A stretch of 64,000 bases of DNA from Acanthaster planci (taxonomy: Eukaryota; Echinodermata; Asteroidea; Valvatida; Acanthasteridae): the NCBI RefSeq assembly GCF_001949145.1, contig NW_019091474.1, positions 823,343 to 887,342 of the forward strand. Direction: 5' to 3'. Of the stretch, positions 39,001-46,239 are shown piece by piece. Position 1 is the first letter of the stretch; each line of letters begins with the position of its first letter. The notes beneath the pieces were generated by a model that was not told the DNA's origin, ran no database searches, and was given only the letters and a program-made list of their open reading frames with translations. The translations under genes and the position numbers were made by a program.

Positions 39001-40056
39001 ACTGTGCGTAAAGGATAATCCGGCACGGACAATCGTCACAATTCAGGAAGCTTCTGCGTTTTTGTGATACTAATTTCAAAACCAGATGAGTGTGCGTATC
39101 AGGCCAGAGTCACATTTCCAGCCTTGGCTGCCGTCTTCTCTAAGTTCATTAATTTTTTCGCTTTATTCATTTTAGTACAACGCGTGCTGAAACGTGTAAT
39201 TCTAGCGCATTAATTTTGTTTTACTATTATCCAATTATCCCCAACAATTATCCCTAAAATCATTGTGTCTGGTGGCCTGATTCGGTAATATTCAGGCAAA
39301 GCGCTTTGAGACTCCTAAAATGGAGCCTTGGTTGTCTTGTGCTCGTACAAGTTTCTCCTACGTTCGTGATTTCCCGTTCGATATGAACAAGGCGGCTGGA
39401 AATTCCTGGTAACTTTGTGTGAATTAAGGAAAAAAGGTTTTGCGACACATGCAATGCTTTTCCAAAACGCCTTGTGCTACCGGTACGCGTCTGCGCGCTA
39501 GGCCTATAAACGATACAGGAACTTATAATAGATATGCAATTTGGACTATAAAACAATAAACCTTTAGTTCCTTTCTATCGGTAATAGATTCATAGAAACC
39601 TGCGCTTTGTTTTCACTAGGGTTGTTTCGGAAGTTTTTTGGGGGTATACAAAATTGATAAATAGACGCTGGTACCAGCCGTTTTGATCGGGTGTCAGGTG
39701 TATATAGGCCTACGTCAGGTGCTCCCTCCCTGCATTCACGGGCGACTATAATCTCTCTCCCCCAGACCAAGTTCAAGGTGTTCCCGTCCCGCAAGAACCA
39801 CCACCAGCAGCAGGAGGGCAACCTGTCCCCGTCATCGGCCGCCAGGTCCGGCCAGCAGGACCAGCGCAGATGACAACCATCCGACACCTCGTCCTCGCCG
39901 CACTGCTCCCACTCTGGCGAGGCCTCGGAGTCCGGGTCCCGGACGTCGCCGGCGAAGCGGCCCGGGGCGCGGACGGTGTCCTTCCAACTGCAGCCGATCG
40001 TCATCCAGGAAAAGGAGAACGTCAGGACCGAGGTGTCAGTGTACGCAAATCTATAG
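4633..40056 (+). CDS. Adhesion GPCR (HormR-GAIN-GPS-7TM), 5' partial, 18 exons
   Basis: Cell-surface receptor of the adhesion GPCR class. Exons: 4633-4727, 12137-12331, 12753-12824, 23289-23409, 23955-24056, 26360-26444, 27387-27542, 29041-29146, 32398-32498, 32727-32829, 33961-34053, 34750-34874, 35373-35439, 35787-35878, 36272-36398, 37535-37576, 38410-38736, 39766-39873 (or to 40056). All internal borders are AG/GT and every phase agrees. The visible chain is about 704 residues to the first stop, or about 765 counting an in-frame extension after a TGA. Order: end of HormR, GAIN A and B subdomains, four-cysteine GPS with HL|T cleavage site, seven membrane segments, about 145-residue cytoplasmic tail. 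GAIN domains of this class are known to self-cleave at the GPS; the buried strand then acts as a tethered agonist. The subfamily is not assigned: TM6 and TM7 diverge from latrophilin, BAI and CELSR consensus. N-terminal adhesion modules must lie further 5'. Confidence 0.9.
7250..7370 (-). repeat. Possible old tRNA-derived SINE head
   Basis: On the minus strand a B-box-like GGTTCAAATCT (near 7300) follows an A-box-like TGGTTTAACAA (near 7357) at tRNA-like spacing. No acceptor-stem pairing was checked; weak. Confidence 0.25.
9508..9992. mobile_element. TIR element (MITE-like), about 485 bp
   Basis: Left end GGGAGGTTTAGATGCACGT and the reverse complement of the right end, AGAGAGGTTTAGTTGCACGT, match apart from a few bases; inside both arms ACGTGAACG recurs. 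No transposase frame, so non-autonomous. Target duplication not resolved. Confidence 0.65.
11728..11978. mobile_element. TIR element (MITE-like), about 250 bp
   Basis: The left arm has CAAAGATCGT then GCGCAAGATGG and AACT; the reverse complement of the right arm has the same blocks in the same order with an 11-base insertion. The centre holds TGGCGCCATTT and AAATGGCGCC. It ends about 160 bases before the GAIN exon at 12137. A 176-codon antisense frame across it is a by-product. Confidence 0.6.
12137..12331 (+). CDS. aGPCR exon: GAIN subdomain A, first helices
   Basis: Acceptor CTACAG at 12131-12136, donor GTAAGA at 12332; 65 codons, phase 0 to 0. Amphipathic helices such as LTKELVTVAQQLVTVTE and LLQAIDILLELFAK are typical of the all-helical GAIN-A part. 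Two N-glycosylation sequons are visible (KNAS near the start, NQS near the end). Confidence 0.85.
12753..12824 (+). CDS. aGPCR exon: GAIN subdomain A
   Basis: Acceptor CGCAG ending at 12752, donor GTATGT at 12825; 24 codons, phase 0 to 0. It reads NILKSVDNVLSSDSFATLW, the helix and conserved tryptophan region of GAIN-A that follows the previous exon. Confidence 0.8.
13150..13330. repeat. Dispersed repeat, copy 1
   Basis: Shares with 18040-18215 the blocks CAACGCACAC, GTGAAACGCATGA and CGAATCGTGTACGCA (here with GCGCATCG) in the same order and orientation. Class unknown. Confidence 0.55.
15437..15619. other. Assembly gap (183 N)
   Basis: Run of N within an aGPCR intron. Confidence 0.99.
16063..16725. 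mobile_element. hAT-like non-autonomous element rich in ACTCG repeats
   Basis: Ends CAGTGTTGTAGGACTCGAG and, reversed, CAGAATTGTAGTCGAGTCA. Both arms are built from diverged ACTCG(A/G)-type subrepeats. The flanking octamers TCGCGCAC and TCACGGAC agree at 6 of 8 places, as an old 8-bp hAT target duplication would. CA(G)TG-type ends are also usual for hAT. No transposase. Confidence 0.65.
17563..17706. mobile_element. Small TIR element (MITE-like), about 145 bp
   Basis: Left TTGTTTCACACGGATTTGG, then ATCGCGATCA; the reverse complement of the right end gives TTTGTTTCACGCGGATCCGG, then ATCGCGATCA. The arms are about 45 bases with few mismatches around a short centre. Confidence 0.65.
18040..18215. 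repeat. Dispersed repeat, copy 2
   Basis: Second copy of the repeat at 13150-13330, same orientation, shared GAAACGCATGA and CGTGTACGCA blocks. Confidence 0.55.
18615..18636. repeat. T22 homopolymer run
   Basis: Uninterrupted T run; could be the tail of an inverted retroposon, but no head was recognised beside it. Confidence 0.8.
19400..22065 (+). mobile_element. Decayed LINE (Jockey/CR1-group reverse transcriptase)
   Basis: Fragments in changing frames follow the order of a LINE second ORF. The endonuclease-RT linker gives LKDHFPPAFSNAVPKIKIKG (about 19420-19620). RT block 1 gives WKCANVVPLHKSGNENDICN then YRPISL (20095-20330). About 20340-20640 matches the FDEVDH and GVP blocks only partly. 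The end of the RT domain gives LQNDLDTIHTWSVQNKMNLN then NKCKIMH (20661-20830). A T-rich stretch ending in AATAAAAATGAAATAAAT (near 22050) may be its 3' end. Many frameshifts and stops; inactive. The 3' limit is uncertain, since 20970-21330 may be foreign to it. Confidence 0.75.
23289..23409 (+). CDS. aGPCR exon: GAIN A helices
   Basis: Acceptor TTTTCCAG ending at 23288, donor GTAAGT at 23410; begins in phase 0, ends in phase 1. Codes FRGANLFLTFLESFENYGD, then SHLDSTG and LTVSHTNY, the helix (L..LE.F...) that precedes the first GAIN beta strands in this class. It follows the previous exon directly in protein although 10.5 kb away. Confidence 0.8.
23955..24056 (+). CDS. aGPCR exon: GAIN subdomain B, first strands
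   Basis: Acceptor CCGCAG ending at 23954, donor GTAAAG at 24057; phase 1 in, phase 1 out. It reads SIFEVVHDSRDL, then TKVIIPRTVLARQ, matching the I-x-x-P-x-x-(V/L) strand of GAIN-B. Confidence 0.78.
24057..26359. other. aGPCR intron of 2.3 kb
   Basis: Mostly filled by a possible TIR element (24425-25195). Beyond that nothing gene-like. A tempting frame with an acceptor at 24760 was tested as an exon and rejected on phase and a stop. Confidence 0.5.
24425..25195. mobile_element. Possible non-autonomous TIR element
   Basis: Left TTAAAGGGATCATGCAATGACA and the reverse complement of the right end TTGAAAGGGCCGCAGTAATGAC are similar (AAAGGG ... AATGAC). Contains G-runs and no transposase. Weak. 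Confidence 0.35.
26360..26444 (+). CDS. aGPCR exon: GAIN-B strand (short exon)
   Basis: Found by phase: it must enter in phase 1 and leave in phase 2, and this 85-base segment does (acceptor AAATCTAG ending 26359, donor GTCAGT at 26445). It reads GPDRNTSVATLVFASTIVSL, then VPSQVDPA, replacing the usual 'V-x-V-x-F-x-x-Y-x-N-L-G' strand. The donor is weaker than its neighbours. The YxN(L/I)G pattern is not kept, so this is the least certain exon of the GAIN part. Confidence 0.65.
27387..27542 (+). CDS. aGPCR exon: GAIN-B to start of GPS
   Basis: Acceptor CTACTACAG ending 27386, donor GTAAAG at 27543; phase 2 in, phase 2 out. It reads INTENISSVLVSCSIFPAL, then FTDSVTIQMQN, then PNSTCSFLAFSDPA. 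This is the 'S-x-V-x-x-x-S-I ... V-x-I-x-(F/L)-x-x' pair of strands followed by the first GPS cysteine (N-S-T-C-S-F). NIS and NST are potential glycosylation sites. Confidence 0.88.
27543..29040. other. aGPCR intron of 1.5 kb
   Basis: Holds copy A of a TIR element (27677-28118); the remainder is AT-rich with no gene-like frame. Confidence 0.55.
27677..28118 (+). mobile_element. TIR element family 'GTTCGAACG', copy A
   Basis: About 440 bp. Starts GGTCGAGTTCAGGTGGCCTG and has CGCTCGAACGGCGCGAAC in the left arm; the right arm has GTTCGACCGGCCGAC and ends GAACTAAGCC. The centre (TTCAGCCCATCCAAACATTA and GGAAGTTTTGCCAAATTAAT) matches the reverse complement of 44814-45288. No transposase frame. 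Confidence 0.75.
29041..29146 (+). CDS. aGPCR exon: GPS autoproteolysis motif
   Basis: Acceptor CTTTACAG ending 29040, donor GTGAGT at 29147; phase 2 in, 0 out. It reads VWTEDLVGCEK, then TVTCRCTHLTTFAVIGK. This holds the conserved W, the remaining three GPS cysteines and the H-L-T triad. Cleavage in this family falls between L and T, so TTFAVIGK plus the start of the next exon would be the tethered agonist. All residues needed for self-cleavage are present. Confidence 0.95.
31048..31310. mobile_element. Fold-back TIR element, about 263 bp
   Basis: Outer arms TTTGAACCACGGACGTATAT and, reversed, TTCAAACCACGGACGTGTAT; a 29-base inner inverted pair (31115-31143 and 31204-31232, core TTTTACCGAGCCGAATAC) is perfect. 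Able to form a long hairpin. No coding capacity. Confidence 0.8.
32029..32172. mobile_element. Small TIR element (MITE), about 144 bp
   Basis: Ends ATAGAGGTT ... AACCTCTAT. Inside, GGCAGCCATCTTCCCGGTCA pairs with TGACCAGGAAGATGGCTGCC. Its right end lies 225 bases upstream of the TM1 exon. Confidence 0.8.
32398..32498 (+). CDS. aGPCR exon: TM1
   Basis: Acceptor CTCTCGCAG ending 32397, donor GTAAGG at 32499; phase 0 in, 2 out. A hydrophobic helix LLLVVLVIYLVLIVTTFGLL follows a short polar link YNTRGKLPD, placing TM1 a few residues after the tethered-agonist strand, as usual for the class. Confidence 0.9.
32727..32829 (+). CDS. aGPCR exon: TM2
   Basis: Acceptor CTGTCCAG ending 32726, donor GTAAGA at 32830; phase 2 in, 0 out. 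It reads RKFDSDRA, then SVVLCFLATLFVGHVTLVAG and IYAIDSM: intracellular loop 1 followed by TM2. Confidence 0.9.
33024..33091. repeat. (TTG)n microsatellite
   Basis: About 22 perfect TTG units running up to the assembly gap; the gap probably reflects this repeat. Long polyL/polyC/polyV/polyQ frames here are artefacts. Confidence 0.97.
33095..33913. other. Assembly gap (819 N)
   Basis: Run of N starting directly after the TTG repeat. Confidence 0.99.
33961..34053 (+). CDS. aGPCR exon: TM3
   Basis: Acceptor TTTCCCAG ending 33960, only 47 bases after an assembly gap; donor GTGAGG at 34054; phase 0 to 0. It reads DACRAVALLLHYFQLSYSFW, then MLAQAVQLLLK, the best conserved membrane segment of the class (C for the TM3-ECL2 disulphide, H-Y-F, W-M-L). 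It joins TM2 without an obvious missing stretch. Confidence 0.93.
34054..34749. other. aGPCR intron, nothing recognised
   Basis: AT-rich, no repeat ends or frames of note. Confidence 0.5.
34750..34874 (+). CDS. aGPCR exon: ICL2, TM4 and start of ECL2
   Basis: Acceptor CTTATAAG ending 34749, donor GTAAGT at 34875; phase 0 in, 2 out. It reads MTYKTTESSTVAQ, then FIALGWITPLFVVAGTAGF and KVEVYGRGNY. G-W-x-x-P-L is the TM4 signature of adhesion GPCRs. Confidence 0.9.
35111..35195. repeat. Cryptic short repeat (AAGTCGTTTA)
   Basis: Four diverged copies of AAGTCGTTTAnAC / AAGTCGCTAA / AGTCGTTTAAAC / AAGTCGTTTGAAC spaced by about 25 bases, in the intron between TM4 and TM5. Confidence 0.5.
35373..35439 (+). 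CDS. aGPCR exon: ECL2 cysteine and first half of TM5
   Basis: Acceptor CTTTACAG ending 35372, donor GTAAGT at 35440; phase 2 in, 0 out. It reads YCALPLGSGISYAVIVPVTL, then IGA. The cysteine is the expected partner of the TM3 cysteine; the proline in VPVTL is the TM5 proline. Confidence 0.88.
35787..35878 (+). CDS. aGPCR exon: rest of TM5 and ICL3
   Basis: Acceptor CTTTTCCAG ending 35786, donor GTAAGT at 35879; phase 0 in, 2 out. It reads TNFVCLFYAFYGYHCLKK, then SDKKCLGQMGKIL: the TM5 asparagine, the end of the helix and a basic third intracellular loop. Confidence 0.88.
36272..36398 (+). CDS. aGPCR exon: TM6 and start of TM7
   Basis: Acceptor TTTCCAG ending 36271, donor GTATGT at 36399; phase 2 in, 0 out. 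It reads PNIRACLIVLPVEICEWLFS, then STEFELVVFDVFWFLSALSM. The usual TM6 L-x-W toggle and the TM7 N-S-x-Q-G motif are not recognisable. The exon position and hydrophobic pattern still fit, so this is a divergent receptor rather than a wrong exon. Confidence 0.85.
36399..37534. other. aGPCR intron of 1.1 kb
   Basis: Holds the TIR element at 37297-37481. The GC-rich part near 36680-36960 has no recognised feature. Confidence 0.5.
37297..37481. mobile_element. Small TIR element (AAGGCCGGT ends), about 185 bp
   Basis: Left AAGGCCGGTACATACTTCGC; right end reversed AAGGCCGGTTCATGCTACAG. Flanks both read AAC, a possible 3-bp target duplication. It ends only 53 bases before the TM7 micro-exon. Confidence 0.75.
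37535..37576 (+). CDS. aGPCR exon: end of TM7 (42-base micro-exon)
   Basis: Acceptor ACACACAG ending 37534, donor GTGAGC at 37577; 14 codons, phase 0 to 0: GILVLIFYGIGSSE. It completes TM7 (G-x-x-V-x-x-F in place of G-F-F-I-F) and enters the tail. Confidence 0.85.
37577..38409. other. aGPCR intron, nothing but a short GA run
   Basis: A (GA)n tract near 38101-38112; otherwise no feature. Confidence 0.5.
38410..38736 (+). CDS. aGPCR exon: cytoplasmic tail, first part
   Basis: Acceptor GGGAACAG ending 38409, donor GTAACC at 38737; 109 codons, phase 0 to 0. Starts VVEEYEKHFGPCCCLRHKK: a juxtamembrane triple cysteine (possible palmitoylation) followed by basic residues. Then comes low-complexity polar sequence with TGTNGTN and an acidic stretch. 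Third codon positions are strongly G/C, unlike the membrane exons. An open frame on the opposite strand (38280-38744) is a shadow of this exon. Confidence 0.9.
38737..39765. other. Last aGPCR intron
   Basis: Open frames on both strands at 38765-39079 have no conserved motif. The string CAAAGCGCTTTGAGACTCCT near 39296 resembles the 3' end of L2/CR1-type LINEs. Confidence 0.4.
39766..40056 (+). CDS. aGPCR last exon with in-frame TGA and 60-codon extension
   Basis: Acceptor CTCTCCCCCAG ending 39765. The first part (39766-39870) reads TKFKVFPSRKNHHQQQ ... SGQQDQRR and meets TGA at 39871-39873. The same frame stays open for 60 more codons (39874-40053): it starts QPSDTSSSPHCSHSGEASES, passes through TVSFQLQPIVIQEKENV and ends VSVYANL at TAG 40054-40056. 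The extension has the same G/C-rich third positions and Ser/Pro-rich makeup as the tail before it, and both drop away after the TAG. So the natural tail very likely ends at 40056. The TGA could be read through, skipped by an internal 3' splice site (for example AG ending at 39921, in frame), or be an allele or base error of an arginine CGA. Confidence 0.75.
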
Positions 40057-40527
40057 ACCACCCATCGTGTTTTTTTCTTTCGCCGGGGGGAAGGGACGAG
40101 AGGGCAGCATTGCTTCCACGACGATACCGCCCCTTGCTCTCAAACCTTGCCCGGCTTTCAGTTAACACCATTAACGGCCCAAATTCACCAAGTTGCTGCT
40201 TAGCTAGTCCGTCTGACGACCAGTCGTCGACTTCTGGTCGATTTTCACTGGTAAACTGTGCACAAAAGACATCCCGTGGATCTTGTACCGTGGTGCCGGG
40301 AACCGGTCACGGGAAATGTGGGCTGTGAAACAATTTGACTATCCGAATTTACTTGGCTACGGCTTGAAATGGCACACGGGTCTATGTGTGGGACAGAGGC
40401 CGCATTCATAAACTCCTGTGTAATTTCAAGCCTTCTAGTGATTCAGACCGTGTCACATTTCCCACGACGAGCTGGGAAATTGCAGAGTGTTTTGAGCCAG
40501 ACTAGTATTCAAACAGCGCATGCCCGA

Positions 40528-40533
40528 AATAAA
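40528..40533 (+). terminator. Possible poly(A) signal of the aGPCR
   Basis: AATAAA about 470 bases after the last in-frame stop of the aGPCR; the first such hexamer seen on the + strand after the gene. Position fits a 3' UTR end but no transcript evidence is available. Confidence 0.3.
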
Positions 40534-41091
40534 GCGCAATCGAGGTCAATCGGAGGTGCGTGCTAGGTCTGTCCAATCAGCGCAGTCCTTCCCAACCTTG
40601 CGCGCGTGCTTTATTCCGGAATGATCTTGCTTGTTCTAAAATACTGCACAGGCTCATTAGAAACTAAAACTTCCCCAGTTCAACATTCCTCTTCTAAAAA
40701 CCTGTCCTTGCGTGTTTTTACTGTTTTGCTCACCTCGTTTGCGGTAATCAGTTATAACTTGTTGACTGAAATTCCAATGTTAAAATCACAAAGAATTCGA
40801 TCCAGAGAGAACACAACCGGAATGCGTTCTTCATTACGCCGCTAAGTATTCCAATTTCGGATCAGCGTTAGAATGCCTTGCAAGAAATCAACACCATGAA
40901 AGTTCTAGAACTTTCCCGCGGATCAAACTGTTATAGTTCAATTAATTTACAGTTCAAATTATAAAAGATTGTTGATTGTGAACATCCAACACTGCATCTA
41001 AATTCTTTAAGTCTACTGTCGAAATTGACGGATACCACCCAAAACAAGTGGCCACCGGTGACCCCTCATTTTAGCAAGTAATGCTGGAATT

Positions 41092-41352
41092 ACAGGTGAG
41101 TCATTCCATGAGGTTAGGGCACATTTTGTGAGGGTGTCAATTGTTACATGGGTTCCGTAAAAATGAACCGTTATTTCCCTGCTGTGGATTCCAAATTGAC
41201 ATTGTTATACCTCTTGCAAGGCTGGATACAGAGGTGTGTTAGTTTTACAGAGTAAATGACCTACTCTAAAGGTCATGACAGGTGGTAGAAGTTTTGGATG
41301 TAACACGGACACCGTCACAAATTATGCCCCAACCTCATGGAATGACCCAGGC
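41092..41352. mobile_element. TIR element (MITE-like), about 260 bp
   Basis: Left arm AGTCATTCCATGAGGTTAGG then GCACATTTTGTGAGGGTGTC; the reversed right arm reads GGTCATTCCATGAGGTTGGG then GCATAATTTGTGACGGTGTC. The arms are about 44 bases. Confidence 0.8.
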
Positions 41353-44300
41353 ACAAATTATGAGGCCAGTTCCTGTTAACAAATGCCTTCTTTGGACATT
41401 TTTCATAAAAAATACAGGTCTTTATAATTTCTTTCCAGATTTAAAACATCCGCTGGGGTACCTATTCTACATTATCAAACTATAATCATTCATAATCACT
41501 GACGACATGCATGAATGTAATGTCCAACGAATGTTTTCGTACCTTTGAAAATGATTTTGAACTTGAGTTCCAAGACTACGCAAAAATTACTGTAAGGAAT
41601 GAAGCTTGTACATATTGCACAGTTTGATTGAAAGGGGAAAAAACTATTTTTGTATGAATTTCTGTGAATCCTTTGATGATGTGGATCAATTTCAGCAGAG
41701 TTTCTGACAATACCTTTTCTTTAACAAAATAAAAAAAATCACTTGTTCTCGTACTTCACACGCATACTTTCATCAAGAAGCACAGAGGTCATCCGTTACA
41801 GAATGCTGTCAATTTCAAACACCTTAGTGGCTGAAAAGTGCAAATCTGTGCCACACAGCATATACTGCGTCAACCGTTGCAAGTGCAGCTTGTCGTCAAG
41901 TACATTGTCAACGTAAAGTCATGAACCTGTTTTCTTCTGTATCACCTTGTGCCCATTATGACCTTTAACACAGGAGCTCGTGCAAGTGCACACGTTTGAG
42001 ACCCGGGTGGGTGCTCTAATGTGGGTGAATATAGGCTCCCAGTCTAAGTTTGATGGCAACCTTTAAACCTGGAATGTGTATACAGGCAAACCATCAAGCT
42101 TGGTAAATCGGCCAATCTGAAAGGCCTGTCACTCGGAAGGGATTCTGGTGACTTCTGGCTCATGCCGGCAAGTTTTGCGTCACAACTGTCGACATAATTC
42201 CGCTTTGTTACGCAGGTTCCACGATGCGCGAACAAAATGTAGCTACTAGACAGTTTCGGCATCCAGGATAATTTTGTTCGTGTCCGTACAAGAATGCACA
42301 TGACACAGCACGTACACGGGGACGTATAAGGTTTGAAAAATCTAGTTTCGGCATGACTCGCGCGTCGGTACGCGATGATGCACACAGAAACGTAGCAAAA
42401 TAGGTGGTGCCGATTTCTTCAAAAACTAACTTTATTCACCCCAAATTTAACTCCAAGACATTGCTATCCTAACAAACGATACATCAAGTGTCGCGAAAGT
42501 AAGAATTTTTTTGTTTTTAGGAATACAATTTAATACTAATAATGTGGTGTGCAAAACCAAAACTTCATACGTACCGATTCTGTACCAAGTTGCTTCCATA
42601 CGTTGCCGTCTGTGGAACTTCTCCGCATTACATATAACAGAACAGCCTACAGTGATGACTTCATCAGCGAAAAGAGATACCGTTACGTGACAAGCGAGCG
42701 GATTTTTTCTTGCCAAGACTGTCTATTATTAGCAGTGAAATTAACGTACGTATAAACTTCACAAAGAAACTTTTAGTTTTACTGATAGATCTGGTGTCTT
42801 TCTATTTATGTACGCATTTGAGAGCAACTCCCCGTCTGGCTTTCTCAACCATCTTGCTGTTCCTAATAATCTTATAGAGCAAGGTACACCACAGCAATTG
42901 CTGCACAGTGTGCGCATGACCTGTGCGTGTTTAAAAAGCAGTCTGTGAGAGCATAAAGCAAAGAATCCAATACGACGGGAGAACTCTCGTCGCTGAGCTT
43001 ATGAAGATGATTTCGGGACTAAATACAGTAATTTCTTGACTCATGGATGCATTTCCTTGTGATGGTACAGTTCTGGCAAAAAGTGGAATAAACACAGTAC
43101 CCGACTATTTTGCCTGTAAAACCTTCTTCATGTAGACAATTCAAACATGGCGGCAGAAAATTTAAAAAGGTTTTCAAAATGTTATGTTTCACAAATTCAT
43201 TTCCTCTTGCTTGAACATTACAGTGATTCCTGACACTTTTCCAAAGATTCTTATGTACGCACATTACCGTTTCTAGTTCCTACCAAGTTAAAATCTTTAC
43301 AGAAGTTTACCGTACAGCCAAACATTTGACTATAATCAAAAAGTTTTTTCCACTATAATCGGACTTTTCCACCATTTTATATCGATTCTCAGTGACTGAA
43401 AGTGAAAATGTATCTATACTGATGTTCGAGCAATAATTGTACAGAAGAGACAGTAAAAGTAATTGTAACATTAGAAACCATCCAATCTAGTTGCTAGAGT
43501 TTAATGAAGGCGCGGTTAAGTAACACCTCGTACACGAACAAACCAGATTTGGAACAGAATTAGACGTTTAGTACTGGATAAGTTAAATTTCCAACAATAA
43601 TCTCTTCCAGTCCGGTAAAAAAAAATTAAGCATTCTCAAGTTTGACGTGTATCTCAAAGTTTTTAAAACATGTTTTTACTTGGGCAAGGGTTCAATGAAT
43701 CAGTACAGAGAGCATTCCAGCGGAAGTGGCGCCATCTTCGCAAAGGTTTCCTATTTCCTATTGCACATTATTGGTCATTTGCGTGTCCTTCAAATATGTT
43801 TATTCACCTTTTTTATGATGCATTCGAGTGGAAAGTTTCCTGTTAATTTTATAAATTCCCAAGCTTTCGCTGTACATGCCTGAAAACGTCTGATTTGTTT
43901 TTTCGGGTAAAAAAATCCGAAAAGCCCCCAAAATCTGTTTATATGTAAACATGCACTAGTTTTGTCGGTTGGTCATACAGCGGGCACCTTTTGGTAATGT
44001 TGATTTGCACAGGTAAGTTTTACGAGTACATACAAAGTGCCTGTTTAACGATACTTGGGACGTTAATTCTAGAGTTAGTTGTATTGATTTTAACTTCGAC
44101 TTGAAAAGAATTGTTACTGAATCTGTGTAATGTAAAATGCGGTGCAATAGTTCTACGTATACACATTTCAAATCTTTCACGAACCATTGTTTTCGCTTAT
44201 GAAGGAAAAAAGACAGAAAAAAGGAAAATAAAATCTGGTTCTACATCTACTGGTCCTTGCAAAAAAAGTATTCTTAATCGAAATAATAAGAAAACATTCT

Positions 44301-44813
44301 GACAAGATATATATATATATAGGCCTACAGGCTTTTCAATATTACTTGAAGTCTTTAAAACAGATTTATTTATCATTCATGTATTGTAATCTGAAATCCA
44401 TTATTAGTATTAATCATGTACAGGCATCGGTATACTAGCTTCAAGCTACAGTTAGAATATTTAAAAAGTGTACGGAAAGCCAATACTTTCTGAGGATGTA
44501 AAAACAACTGTCAAAACCTCTGTCTTGAATAATATACATGTATTTTCACTGTGGACGTAAACGATCATGTGACCGGGTGATAAAAACGCATATCGCCCTC
44601 ACCGTAACGTATTACGCATCATGGTAACACAGATCAGTTCCTGACCAAGTCCAAACCACGAGCCAAACTATGCACATGTATCTGTGCTACCTTCGCCTAA
44701 AATTGAAAAGAGTAAACTTTAGTGCGAGAAGCAAACAGGCATATGAGATAGTCGGCTCTTGTGAGCAGTTCAATTTCATCTGAAATTCTTTCCTTCATGT
44801 CTATTCCTAAACA

Positions 44814-45288
44814 TAGGCCGAGTTCGGGCGGCTTGTTCTCGTATGTTCACGAACAGCTCGGTTTGTTGTTCTTGGGTCGGCCGCTCGAACGCCGGGAACA
44901 AACAACCGGTTATCCATGGTAGTTAGTGACAAGCAACATGCAACATGGCGGCTTCCATACAGGCTACGTTATTCGAGAGTTAATGTTTGGATGGGCTGAA
45001 TTCTTTTAAATATAAACAGGACCATTCATTTCTGTGTTACAGAAAATAATTAATGTTAATTTTGCAAAACTTCCCATTGTCTATAGCTTTGGAAGCCATC
45101 TCTCTACTTTTTGCAGCTGTTCAAAAAATCAAAATCTCACGAGTTTTTCCGCATGTTCCTGTAAAACCCTGACGAGGAGGTGGTGTGTGATCCTGGTCCG
45201 AGAACAGTGTTCTTGAGTCGTGTTCCCGCCGTTCGAGCGCCAGAACAAGAAACCCGTGCCAAGAACAGACCGCCAGAACTCGACCATA
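44814..45288 (-). mobile_element. TIR element family 'GTTCGAACG', copy B
   Basis: Inverted relative to copy A (27677-28118). Ends GGCCGAGTTCGGGCGGCTTG and CGCCAGAACTCGACC; both arms carry CGCTCGAACGCCGGGAAC or its complement. About 475 bp, better preserved in its arms than copy A. Confidence 0.75.
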
Positions 45289-46239
45289 TCGTCTGCTGAA
45301 CTTCAAAAACATTATGTAGATTCTCCTCCACAAAATGTTTTGAATACGTAAAAATGCCGATTCCGAGTATCAGATGCATGCAACCAACACAATTAAGCCG
45401 ATACAAAGCACTGAGACACCTGCCATTTTGGTTGTGTTGGAGAACTTCAGGTGGAGAAAATATTGCAAAGAATTCAAGACAGAGGTATATTAAACAAAGA
45501 ATGACAGAGTCAGATATCATGTTTGTACATCCTTGGGGGTTAACGGCTAGCGCCCTAGGCGAAGCTGAGGGTGCCACAGTCCATTTATTGTAATAAAGCA
45601 TCAAATCCCACGTGACAGCAGTCAATATCTGCTGCAGAACTTCACAGCTGTATTTTTCATTGTATAAAAAAGATTCCATAGTTTACTAGACCATTCAAAC
45701 CTTAGGCACGTCGTATACAGTTGCATAGAGAATCAAGTGACACAGGATTTTTTTTGTAATTCGAATACAATAGTCGTTCATGTTGTGTGCAATTTCACAG
45801 AAATTCTTGGCAATACACGTTACAAAGTGATCTTGCATAGAAACCACATCTGAGTGGAACGGTGGTTGAAAAACAAAGACAAGACTTGACGCTAGACATG
45901 TATTTGTGGTAAATCCGGTCCAGAGTGTGATTTGGACCATTTTTTTTCTCTTTTTCATCTCAACCAATGTGTATCCTTTCTATGTCAAATCATAAATATT
46001 AAACCAATCAAATAAAATGATATCAAAGATTTGTTTTTCTCAAGAGTTTTATCAATTTGTTGGTCTGATATCTCTTGGAGGATTTGTGTATGCATTTGCT
46101 TATGGAGAATAACGCACCTTGGTTGTGGCCACGGTGTGAAGGTCGAGCGTGCACATCTTGCTCGCCAAATCAGCACGGACAACACAGACCAGTTCTAATC
46201 AAGAGCTTGTTTTTTTCCCCGACGGTGCAGTAGTTGAGC

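Noticed and set aside
38765-39067. 100-codon frame in the last aGPCR intron with many cysteines
   Set aside because: No splice sites in matching phase and no known domain; mixed codon use unlike the neighbouring tail exons.
39846-39869. 24-base intron (GTCCGG...GCGCAG) that might remove sequence near the TGA
   Set aside because: Far too short to be spliced, and the TGA would still remain in frame.
45137-45679. 180-codon minus-strand frame
   Set aside because: Its 3' half is TIR-element copy B and the rest has no recognisable protein feature; probably chance.
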